Source of the DNA: Ascidia mentula
Lineage: Eukaryota; Chordata; Ascidiacea; Phlebobranchia; Ascidiidae
Direction of reading: 5' to 3'
Assembly: GCA_947561715.1 (NCBI GenBank)
Contig: OX387197.1
Coordinates: 9,111,001-9,175,000, forward strand
Length of the DNA stretch: 64,000 bases
The notes under the pieces are model-generated. The model had not been told where the DNA came from and ran no database searches. It saw only the letters and a program-made list of their open reading frames with translations. Of this stretch, positions 45,201-55,841 are shown in pieces (the stretch's first letter is position 1; the number at the start of each line of letters is the position of its first letter). The translations under genes were made by a program, and so were the position numbers.

Positions 45201-48200
45201 ACGAAAACCACCGTCAACCTTTGAGTGTTTGCCCGTTTTGTTTAATGTTCTCGCCTTATTTTGTCTGTTGTCGGGTGTTTCCGCCAACGCCACGTCTCAC
45301 CAGCGCACCTGTCCCATTCCCGACCTTTAAGAGCAAACAGTCACATGAAAAACAACCTCTTCCCTGCCTTTTTCTCCTACCCGCCTTCGCAATACACGTG
45401 TATTCCCACGGCGGAAACGCACATGCGAAACCCCTTTCACCGCTCATCTCCGCCTTTGGACTCTCACCTCCCAGCAACGCGTGTTTTGTTGACGGCGAGG
45501 GATTCCCTAATTCTCGTCACGCGAGCTCGCTATGAACTCGTGGTGTGGGGTCGATCTCGTTTTACCGTCAACAACTCGTCGTCACCGCGCGAGCTGTCTC
45601 CGTTGCACCTCTAGTGCTTTTTTTGGCCGCTGTTCAAGTTGGTGAAATAATGGCCCGGGTTGATTTTAACCATTTGAAAAGATTTTTTGATTTTTTGTCG
45701 ATATTTCCAGTACAGTGGTAATAACCGTAACAGAAATGGTTGCGATTATAGTTACTCGCGGCAAAGGCATGCATTTTTCACATTTTATTAAATTAATTTT
45801 TAAGAAGTATTTTTTCAGAGGCCTGAATAAATATTGTGTTTACCAGTTTGGTATTACTGCTCCTATAAATTTCCCAGATTTACAGGCAAAATTTTTTGGA
45901 AAATGTATATTCTACCTAAAGGGTTCGGCATTATTTAAATTTTTTTTTTAAACTGGGAAGTAGTAGTTGTTAGTGAAAATAGTAGTTGTTCATTTTTTGT
46001 AAATGTATGTGTTTTCACATTTGATATTTGCGCTTGCAAATTTCTCAAACCATTTTTAATCACAGGAATATCTCAATGCCTACCAGATCATTTTCCAAAC
46101 ATCAAAATTGAACAATAGATATTCTTCCATGAGGGTTTTGGTGTTGTATTTTCAAAACTACGTTTTCGCAGAGTGTCCAACGAACGATAAACAAGCCCGA
46201 ACCAGCGTCACAGCGAAAGCATTCACTCTTGTTCGAACCCGAAGTAACCCCGCAAATGACCCGGAGTGACCTCACTAAGTCGGTCTCGTCATCGTGGTCA
46301 ACCGCCTCAAGCTCCTCGCATTTAACCAGGTGACTGACTGGGAATGGGTGTTTGTGTAGATGGTGCAGTTTGACTAGTGGTTGGTTTGTTTCTGAAATGC
46401 CGTCGCTAACTCGATGTATTGGTGTGTGTTGATTTGACCAAGTAAACGTTCCTTTACTGAATTAATCAACTCGGACGACTGAAAAGACTCGTATGTGAGA
46501 TTGTGAAGAACATTAAAAAAAGTTTTGGAACATTTTGAGGTCGAACGGTGTTAAGTAAACCGCTGTAAACACGAAAGCTACGAATTGGGCGCCATGTAGA
46601 AAATTACAAAACATTATATCTATTTTTCATGCAATTTTTTCTTACGAACAGCGGCAGAAGCCCACGAAGGAGTGACAGCAATGTGAGTACCTCGTCACAT
46701 GGGAGGGAACGACTGGTGCGGTCACGTGCTTCCAGTCGGACCGGTTATTCTGAATCCGGTTCCAGTTTTCGAAAGAGTGAGTCGTCGTCTGGTTAAATAC
46801 TGCATGATCTACAATTTAGACAAGTCATGTTGTTGCGCCAGCAAATGTTTAAAATGTTTGTGTGACAATAATTCCGTTAAAAAAAAAAAAACACAAACCT
46901 GGGTAGGACGACTTGAAAATCACCCCACTTTTGAGCTTGTGTGATAAATAAAACCGCACACAACCTAATTATTGACTAAATGACATTAATAAAAGTTACG
47001 CGTTTTAAGGTCGGCGGAGCTCAAAGAAAAGTTTGATCTACGAGGATCTTCCGAGTCCAACCACCACCACCAGTGCATCAACATCCATCATCAGTTCCCG
47101 CTCCAGCATTTTTGATGCAGATCTCACAAGTATGTCACACTTGGGGTTGTCTGAAGCACAGAGCGATCATTATGCAATCCACAACAACGTTATCGAAAAT
47201 TATTTATCATTCCACAACGTTTTAGAACATGGATTCTAAAACGTTGTTTTCAACAATAATTTTCGAAGAAAATCCAATTTTGAAACTTTGTCCGTTACGC
47301 GGTATATGACAAATGACCGATGTTTCTTTGTAACATTTGCAAAAAAACAGGTCGAATTATTTTATACTTAAGAAATCACGTGAATACGCATTTAATTACG
47401 TCCTGAATGCTGAATGCCACCTAAAAGAAAACGCTGTCAGAAATCCGGTTACGCAGTAATGTTTTATGCAATGGCATGATTGGCAGGATCGCCCACTGCG
47501 CAGGCCCTTAATTGGCGATCGCAGCTATCGTATCGAGATCATTAGGTTCGCAGGCTTCGCAGCCCAGACATTGCAGCATAGCTGGAAATCCGGTTAACTG
47601 AGATTTTTTAAATCAACCATGTGAGTTATCAATGTTCACGTCATTTACCTCAGATTCTGTCAATTCGTCGCTGAACATTTCGAAGAGCCCCAGTCTCGGT
47701 GGAGTCCGCGTGGAGAAGATTATTTCCCCTGTGGAATCGACCACCAGCATCAACCGTCGCTCGAGTTCAATCGCCGAGCAAGTTGTGACGTCGCAATTAA
47801 ATACGTCATCCACCAGTTCAAAATCCAAATTAAAAGAGCGAGTTTGGGGTGGGAAAATTTTGGTGTTTTTTTTACAAGCTAAAAAGGGTGAAGTTTGATG
47901 TATTTTTGAGAATGCAGAATGTATGAGAATATTTTAAATTAATGAACCCAACTGCAAAAAGTTTTGTTTATCATTAGTTTAATCCTTCTACGGCGAAAAG
48001 AACTTATATTCAAGTGTCCACTACATTATTTTCTTGTTGTTGAAGTGAAATTAATGTTTTACAATAAGATAATTACAACGTGATTGAGCTAATTGCCTTA
48101 TGGCTCTCAAACAGTAACCATAAATTGGATGTTTTGTCCAGGTACCGTCAATCACATCTTCAAAAAAACGAAAATGAGGTCGACGTCGAAAGGAGGAATA

Positions 48201-51200
48201 ATCGTAAGTTTCCTGCAATAAAATCCCCCAAAAGTGCGTGCAATCTTTAATACAAAATATTTTGGCATTGAAACGTCAGAGTGACCGGAAGAAACAGACG
48301 GACGAAACGTCATCGGGTTACGTGTCCGACCATCACCCATTCGAACACCCGGACTTCCCCAACGTCGAACGCTCACTGATCGAAGAAAACGAGACCCCGC
48401 CTTCGCCACGCCCCTCTCCACCTAACCGCCGCTTGCTGAGCTCCGGGACTCTGACGTCATCGTCCAACGCATCAGTTGACACGCTGAAAATCGAAGTTAC
48501 AGAAGCCGCGTTCAAGCGTAAATCCTCCGAGTACTCGCTCAAAACTGAACTATCCGTTACCCCTGGAAACGTAACGAGCGAGTTAGGCAACGTCTCCTCG
48601 TGGAACCGGAATAATTCAGGTCAAGTCGAGTCGGTTATTGTTGAAAATGGCGTCGCGCGTGAGCGAACCACGTCCCGCTTTTACGTGGCGGAAAGCGATT
48701 ACGCAAAACCGGGAGATGGCGACAAAGAGCGCTATAAACGATCTAAGTCGCTTCCCGACGTTTTGGAGGCAGAACTCAGCACCACTGCACTGAGCTCTGG
48801 AGTTAACGAATCTCCATTACCAAAGAAGGACTCAATACAAGACTACATGAAAAACTGCTTAGATGTCAGTGACGACAAACCGACATTACCGCATTCTCAG
48901 TCGGACGGCAACATAAAGAGCAGACAGTACTTGGATTTGCCGTTTCAAAGTCGTAACGCGGACCAGCCAAACAGTGAGGGATACGTGGATTCGGAACTGG
49001 ATCCGGTACCCGACTGCGCTAAAACGAACCCCGACCTCTCGGCCGATATGCCGAAATCTCCGCGACGAGAAAACGAAAAAAGGACATTTGACTGGCGTCG
49101 GTCTAGGGGAAACACCGAAGTTTCGACGGACTCCGGCTTTCGGGCGGACCTCTCATCGGATGGATTGGCGATGTCAGTTACAAAGGATGAGGAGAAAGTT
49201 AAAGTCGGGAGTTCGCTGTGGCATCGCAGTAAACCGGAAGGTCTGGCTGCGGTTAGGATATTTACTCAGCAGTTGATTTCTCCCTCTGCTGAGACGAGGC
49301 GACCGTCGAGTGACCAGTGAGTGAATGCGGTTTGTGTGTTGCATGTTTGATAAAGATTTGCTGATTAGCCATGATCGCTGATTATAATTTTTTCACAAAT
49401 GCCGAATTCCTTTTCCATCATATATTTGTAAACATAACATTCGGGTGGAGAAAGGTTGTAAGAATTTTTTAGATAAACGGAGTCTCAGAAAAGAAATACT
49501 AGACACTTTCAATGTGAAATTTGACCGAAATATGACCACCCTGTAACACAATGTCCAAATATTCGAATCTCCTTCCTGAATTCACGCCTTAATCCGGTCC
49601 AATACAGTGCTGTTCGCAGTATCGTAGACATTAGTCTTTTTTGAACGCAGATCGGAAAGTTCATCGGACGAAATCACGGTGGAGGAACGTGATGACATCA
49701 TCTCCACAACACGGTTTGTTGGTATCGCCGTCCCGGACGATTTATCGTCTATCTTCCAAGTAAGCATGAGTTGATCGTTTTCGAGATATGAAGATAACGA
49801 GCATCTCGTGTTTCTCCATTCTCTTACACATGTTGAATGTACAGCACGGTAGATTGGTGACTATTTTAAGATTTACCAATCACCGCTAAATTTGTTACAT
49901 GGCGAGGTTACATGTGTTACGAGAATTATTTTTCAAAGGCGACACATTTAAGTGTAAACCACCTTGCCTTTGTAAGTTTGTTTTAGATGTAATGTGTGAT
50001 GTATATTGTTGTATCAACCTGATCGGATGTGCCACATTATGATGTAAACCGTTTCCATATTTACAAACTTTAAAAGAAAAGTTTTGTTACTTTAAAGCCA
50101 CTTTACAACGAGAGTGGAAAGGAGCGCGAGACACTGAGCAGTATTTTGTCGACTTGGAAAGATCCTGCAGACGAAGGTAAATTAAACTCTAATATAACAA
50201 TCATGCTCTATTTTACCAGAAACCATTTTAGGGGTTAGTGGGGTCAAATACGTAGTGTTGCACGTAATTCGTATATTTATGTGATGAAATCGGCTTACTC
50301 ACTCAATCATAGGTTTTGCACTTTTTTTTTGGTCTCACAAAAATTTCCCAAACTTTTGAACCAGGCGTCAATATTGCCACCACGTATGTGGCAACCCCGG
50401 ATCCGCCACGAAAAGATTCGACCTGTGTGTTTTCTGCGTACCGCGTTTGTGTTGGATCCGTGTGCTGTGTTCTTAAACCCCCCTCTTTCGCAGAAACGCC
50501 GGCTGAAAAGAATCCTGGCAAGCAGAAGGTGATCGATCTTCTTCAGGGTCGCAAGTTTCGTGGCTTGGACGAATACACGTTCGGTCCGGCGGTGGCTGCG
50601 GCGCTCAAGGCCAATAAACCCGGTCGCAGTCACTCGACCATGAACACTCCGTGTGCTCGGACACCTGACAGCATGCTTAGTGAAGCCAGCGACCTCTGCT
50701 ACCTCGGTAAGATGGCTTGTTTGACTGCCTTCGCTGGGATATGTGTTACGTGAAAATGTTTGCGTGTTATAAAGTGGACAATGCTTTTGAATGAAACACC
50801 TGGGCCATTTCTATGAATTAATATACCCGTCCTTCCTTATGTGGACGTGCGAAGACATCCACGTGACATTGTTAGCTACAATTATTTGTAAAGCTATACA
50901 TAAAGTACATGTGTGTACCTCGTAATACACCCTATTTCAAAGAAAAACTTAAAGGTCTACCATGCACCCCTAACGCACGATATTCTTCTGACCCCAACCT
51001 AAATGTATACTATTGTTTACGGCACATTGCGTTAAAGTGATGATTAGGGAGTGCATGCGACATTACAGTTACAGCCGAAAATTGCCACCCCCGCACAAGC
51101 ACGTGGGTCAGATGCGCCCTAACATACATTTTCAGGTATTGTTAACAAGCTTAGTCGCAATCTTACCTTCCGGCCGAATGTTTGCAATTTTGTGAGTCAC

Positions 51201-53024
51201 ATTTCTTGCGGTCCCCTTGTGGGAAAATAGGTCAACGTTGTGATGATAAGGGAATTTGCGACGAAACAGATCGTGAAAAGATAGCGGGATAATGCTTCTA
51301 AGATTCATCCCACAGTGTGCGATTATTCTTCTCTTGGTCGAAATTGCGGTTTTGGGTTGTTCGCAGTTGGCAGTGTTGGGCCGACTGAATAATCAATATT
51401 TTATGAATCATTTCACGTTTGTTCGTGCTATTTGGTCGTGATTTAGCAATGCACTGTATACAAGGTACAGCAGCTACGAAACATTAATCGCTCAAAAAAA
51501 CAGATAACATAAAATACAACAGTTAGTTTACGTCGCATAAAAATGAACCTCACAACAAGCCCTTATTAGCTGGTCATATTCGCTTTCCATTAAGTTTATA
51601 CATTTACCGGCGACCTCTTTGTTTTTTGAGGAAAGTATGGCATTATATTAGTCTTTATACCGGATACACCAATTTAATCCATTGTATTTTCTAATTTAAA
51701 CAAGAACAAGCTTTCATTGTCAATATCAGAATTTGCAATTATCGCGTTTTAAATTCTTGAAAAGCATGACGTGTTAAACATGCTTAGTTTGCATACAAGA
51801 CTACAGGTGTTTTGGCTTTAATAAACATCGTGTTAACAGGTGGTCAGTCGATGGAACCGGGAAGTGACGAATACGTCGCGATCCTCCACGAAGAAATTAT
51901 TCAGCTGGTCGTTAACCTCGGAAGTTCAGTGGGAATAAAAGCTCACGAAACTGCTCTCCTCATGTGAGTTAATGCTTTTCACTGGATTGCCAGATTGTCT
52001 GCGTGGAGTTGAAATTGGGAACAGTGCTTTAGTAGTTATGCTTTTTATGTAAAATAACTGACGAGTCTGATGTCACCACATACACATTTGTGTATGAAGA
52101 CAAATAACATTACAACGCCAATACTGTGGCATCATTTTGAATTTAGGGTCGATTTTTTTTCGTACTTAAGACCGACCGGAAAAACCCAGTGTGACAATTC
52201 TACGTTTGTGCCAACTTTTGTTGAAACAAATTTTCGAATCGAGTTCGCCGTTTAGGACTGCAGTGGATTAAATGGGGTCGCATGCTTTGTTTTAATTACG
52301 TTCTGTCATTCAGCAAAAAAATGTTCTTTATTTTAACGAGCAACGCGAGCACGTACATAACTTCTCACTTCTAAACGCGTACAGAGATTCACAGCTATTT
52401 ACATTGGTGAATTAACGCAATTCGTTGACATTGCTGACACACTCCAATAGCAGTTAAGCATGGCCAATAATATGAACTTTGTGATGCATATGCAAATGGC
52501 CATCTGTTTCTATCTATAATGCTTGACTACGTACGATCTTGCTGACCAAACGACCGCATGGTCTCCCCAGCTCAAAAAATACGCCTATAGTGTTTATAAT
52601 AACATTAGGGGTATTCGTCTGTCCATACCGCAGACATAACGATCCTGTGTCTTTGAACAGGATGAAGGAAAAGAAGCCAGAGGTCTTCGATTCAGTGTCT
52701 CTCTACAACAGCATTGTCCAAATCATGAGTGAATACAGCTTTCGATTGACGACAAGACGATTCGTGCAGGAGTTATTCCAGGACGTCCACTTCACAGAGG
52801 TAAAGGGGCGATTATTACAATTTTAGTACAATATTTGCTTACGTCTAAACGGATTATTCGGCAGCGTACACGTGTGAAACCGCACCACCGGGTATTAGTT
52901 TGTTATACAGACAGACAACGAAACCAGAATGCAAATAACATTTCTTTCCAATGCAACCCCATACAATTTTCGTTGTTATTAGGTTTACTTGGAAGCTCAG
53001 AAAGCGTTGCAGGGAATTAAGTGA
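30262..53024 (+). CDS. RICTOR: RICTOR homologue (mTORC2 subunit), complete, 35 coding exons
   Basis: RICTOR is the scaffold that defines mTOR complex 2, which phosphorylates AKT, SGK and PKC. Exons: 30262-30337, 30790-30834, 30902-30999, 31356-31417, 31566-31697, 32318-32526, 32730-32871, 33133-33231, 33452-33599, 33895-33982, 34243-34400, 34612-34793, 36233-36361, 37221-37392, 39189-39397, 40119-40230, 40729-40871, 41252-41378, 41859-42023, 43112-43257, 43464-43583, 44135-44363, 44718-44900, 46172-46329, 46652-46776, 47010-47129, 47654-47848, 48142-48203, 48280-49316, 49651-49759, 50098-50176, 50365-50706, 51840-51963, 52661-52799, 52983-53024. They are phase-consistent and give about 1901 residues (human 1708). 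Landmarks: IPLDLTRDP, RKLGHLNNLIK, EVRAAGVRALRYLI, NFKDNWRLSDGFVVAEGK, REWDWEALECLF, YATGFLRVLLRANC, EALDILHEACDD and WWESYNERYV. A Ser-rich disordered region fills exons 24-29; the conserved C-terminus follows (FVGIAVPDDLSSIFQ, LVVNLGSSVGIKAHETALL, TTRRFVQELFQDVHF). The exon 1 donor (TTG|GTTGGT) and the exon 27-28 junctions are the least certain. Confidence 0.95.
32107..32257. mobile_element. MITE-like element with 27-bp terminal inverted repeats in RICTOR intron 5
   Basis: The left arm 32107-32133 (TGTGGACAGCTCAGATGGTG...) and right arm 32231-32257 are reverse complements over 27 bp with a single mismatch. AT-rich arms extend the pairing further inward. The 151-bp unit has no coding capacity, as expected for a miniature inverted-repeat transposable element. 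No obvious target-site duplication flanks it, so the superfamily is undetermined. Confidence 0.75.
38320..38760. other. CpG-dense island inside RICTOR intron 14
   Basis: This part of the 1.8-kb intron 37393-39188 is visibly rich in G, C and CpG compared with the surrounding AT-rich introns. It includes a palindromic GTCACGTGAC (38406-38415) containing an E-box. Open frames here have no recognisable protein similarity. It may be an internal regulatory element or alternative promoter (inference). Confidence 0.4.
42661..42698 (+). repeat. 19-bp tandem duplication in RICTOR intron 19
   Basis: GGCCATGTCACGAACTTTT (42661-42679) is followed directly by GGCCATGTTACGAACTTGG (42680-42698). Sixteen of 19 positions are identical. 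Confidence 0.7.
47194..47265. repeat. Long hairpin-forming inverted repeat in RICTOR intron 26
   Basis: Inner arms 47214-47227 and 47234-47247 are a perfect 14-bp inverted repeat around a 6-base loop (CATGGA). Outer arms 47194-47204 and 47255-47265 add a perfect 11 bp after a short unpaired bulge. The 72-nt unit could fold into a microRNA-precursor-sized stem or be a fragment of a palindromic element. Small-RNA processing is unproven. Confidence 0.6.
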
Positions 53025-55841
53025 ACCACCATGAAAGTGTTTCCCCGCTAGAAGCGCAAATCCGACAGGTGGCGCCCGCGAGCCTTGATTTCTCCGGTGA
53101 CATTTTCCTTGATGAACATGAGATCTGCGTTGCCGAGTGTTTTGTTTCCTTTTCCTTTCTTTACCTGTGAGTTTTGTGAGCGCGCTGATCATTTTCGCCT
53201 CGTCGTTTGCTATTACTTCTGTTGTTACACGAACCTCACGCATTCAACCCACACCTCTTTCTACCGCCGATCAAGCCTGGAAAAATCCCAAATGGAAATT
53301 TTTGTCCGGCAAAAGTCATCATGACGCAAGAGAGCTGTTTCCTTGACGTTTCCAGCGTTAAAATAGAGTTTCGACAAGATTTTTTCGTTCTTCGCATCAG
53401 ACTGTGCAATCTTTCCTTCCTTTCTCACGTTCTCTTCGGTTTCCGCACTCCCGCTGCTGCTCCTGCCTCCCGCTCATCCGCTTTGGTCGCGACCACGGCC
53501 TCAACGTGTTGTTTTAATTTAAAACGGAAGCCTCACAGACAAAACCTTATTATTTTGAATACAAATTCCGAGCTTGAACTGCTTTCGTTAGAAGAAAAAT
53601 CAAACTTTTCACGGCGAACTGTTTTCCGTTTTTTTCCTAAGCACGGGAAACGTATGTAGGGAAAGTGTCTTCGCCCTGGTCTAGATTGCCACCTCAGTCC
53701 CAGATGATTGTATTTGTGTGTGGGCGCGTTTTTTATGTCTAATAAATCAACCTTGACAGAAGACTTGTACACATTTTAGCAATCCAAACACACATTTGTG
53801 CTTGGTTGTAAGGTAAGCGGTTCTAATTAAAATTCTCGTTGGCAGAAATACAAAATACTGCTTTGAGACTAAAATTCCGCCAAGCAGGTTGAAAAGGTTC
53901 TCGCAAAAAATGTACAATCCATTAACACAATTAATTTATGATAAGCAATGTGGTAACAATTAATTTATTTCGGCAAACATTTCAAAGGAAAAGGAAGCTT
54001 AATGCATTTTTACTAAGTTAAGTTTCCTTGCTTTATTTAGCCATCTAAACAGTCAAATTGATCTTGGGTGGGGATCCCAAACGATGATACCATTAAGTTT
54101 TCAACAATACGTAACCGTTCAGTGAAATGCTGTTGTTTGATAGTGACTCGAAATGCAAATTTCTTCCCAAATAATTGTTTGCGGTTTAAAATTAAACGAC
54201 TTATACTGGTACCAACGTCTTCGAGCCACTAGCATCTACGGCAAAAAAATTAACAACTACATGTTAATTAGAAAATCGTTGGCGTTGAATCTCAGAAAAA
54301 AGAAAACTAGTAAGATCGATGTGAATGTTGCAAGATTGGAGTGGCCGATTTGATAGGCTTAATTAAATTATTATAGTAGTTCATTTTATGGATTTGTAGA
54401 TAACAATAGCGTTTTTCTGTTCGTAGTGCTGCATACCGATAACTTAACATTTATTCACGCCGTCTGTGTCGAACAGTGGTGTCGCGTGTCGAACACTTAG
54501 AATGGCGAAAAAGGCATAAATCGACACCCTGCTCATGGGTAAAGAGCTCAGCATTTAAACAAACCGGCTCCAGTTTCTCATGCGAGGATCGAAACAACAT
54601 GTTTGCGCATTGTGCCTGCGTCAACTCCGGTCACGGCTGGTCATCGTTCACCGCCGTTCCCGGCGTCACAGATTGGCACCTGTCGGTCCAAACGCCACGT
54701 TAGGGGCCTTTGATTTCGTGCTCCCAAGAAGGAGAAATCGGGCCACAAGAGAAAGCAGCGACAAGCCGACAACGTTAGAGTAAAAACAACACGAATTTAC
54801 TGCTTGCCGCTGGGCAAACAGGCATAACGTAGCGGGCACGAGTAATGGGCTTTTAAACGGGATACCGCAGTTTGTCACCCGCGTCCACGGAGCCAGCGAA
54901 AAGACTCACCCGCTGTCTCATGCTCTGTTGAAAGCCGACCTTCAGAAACCTGTCATGGCCCCGCAGCTCCATTCTCATCTGTCGTCGGAGACCTGGATTC
55001 ACTGATATGGGGTAAGATGCCAAAATCCCGAAGGCAGGTGAATATTACCTAAGTTGGTTTTACTTGTTGCAAAAGCGCTTAAAACGGGGCGACGAGATAC
55101 AGGAAAAGAATACTGTGTTTGTTCAGAACGCCTTGAACTTAATTTGTTTTGTTGAATAAAACATTCGTAAAACTGACCAACTCGTCTGAACGTGTTGATA
55201 AACGTGGAATGTTTTTCCATATTTCTTTTAGGTCTCAGAAAATAATATAGGAAACAAGTTCATTCTGCTCCTCGAAATTTTGTAACGGGGTTAAGGAAAT
55301 GGTGCAGTCACTATATCCACAGATGCTACAAACGGATGGGCTAACAATTAATTTGTTTCACCAACTTCGTCCTCACGAAATCCGAACAAATTAATCGCGT
55401 TTCGCGTTTATTGTTTCTCTTAGTTTTCTATAAGCCTTCCGTGAAAACGTTCGAATCGGTTTCAAAACCGCAACAAAGCAAGCTTCCGCAGAAGCCAACG
55501 CGATACAAATATTAAACACCGCCTTCCTGTTTAGAAAATCTGTGCACATAAAGCGCGCAATTTACGCAATATTTGCTTACTGTCGAGTTCGAAGACGTTC
55601 TCGTTATCGAGATCCGCGCGCGCACTTTACGCTTTCCTCCTTTTTTTCTTTTCTTGACGTTCAGATATAAGCACGAATCAGCGTCTGGCCTCCAGTACCA
55701 GTAGCGATCAGCCAGAGAGGAGTGTGTAAAGGCGATCAAACCAGACTAATCAATTAAAGAGTCCTTACAGTTAAGCCGTAATTTGAAAAGTTCGATCTTT
55801 GTACAAGATTTGAAATCAAGTCAAAGGATATATTCGAAAAA
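53025..55841. other. RICTOR 3' UTR and spacer to the TIKI gene
   Basis: About 2.8 kb without a supported exon. The left third probably is RICTOR 3' UTR. The remainder must contain the promoter and leader of the TIKI gene. No RNA gene or mobile-element coding sequence was recognised. Confidence 0.5.
53741..53746 (+). terminator. Candidate RICTOR poly(A) signal
   Basis: AATAAA about 717 bp after the RICTOR stop codon (53022-53024) is the first canonical hexamer I noticed in the downstream sequence. Confidence 0.4.

Noticed and set aside
50425-50493. A possible small intron inside RICTOR exon 32, suggested by GTGTGT and a strong CTTTCGCAG acceptor.
   Set aside because: Each nearby donor tested (50425, 50427, 50429) creates an immediate or early stop when joined to 50494, whereas reading straight through stays open to the next conserved exon.
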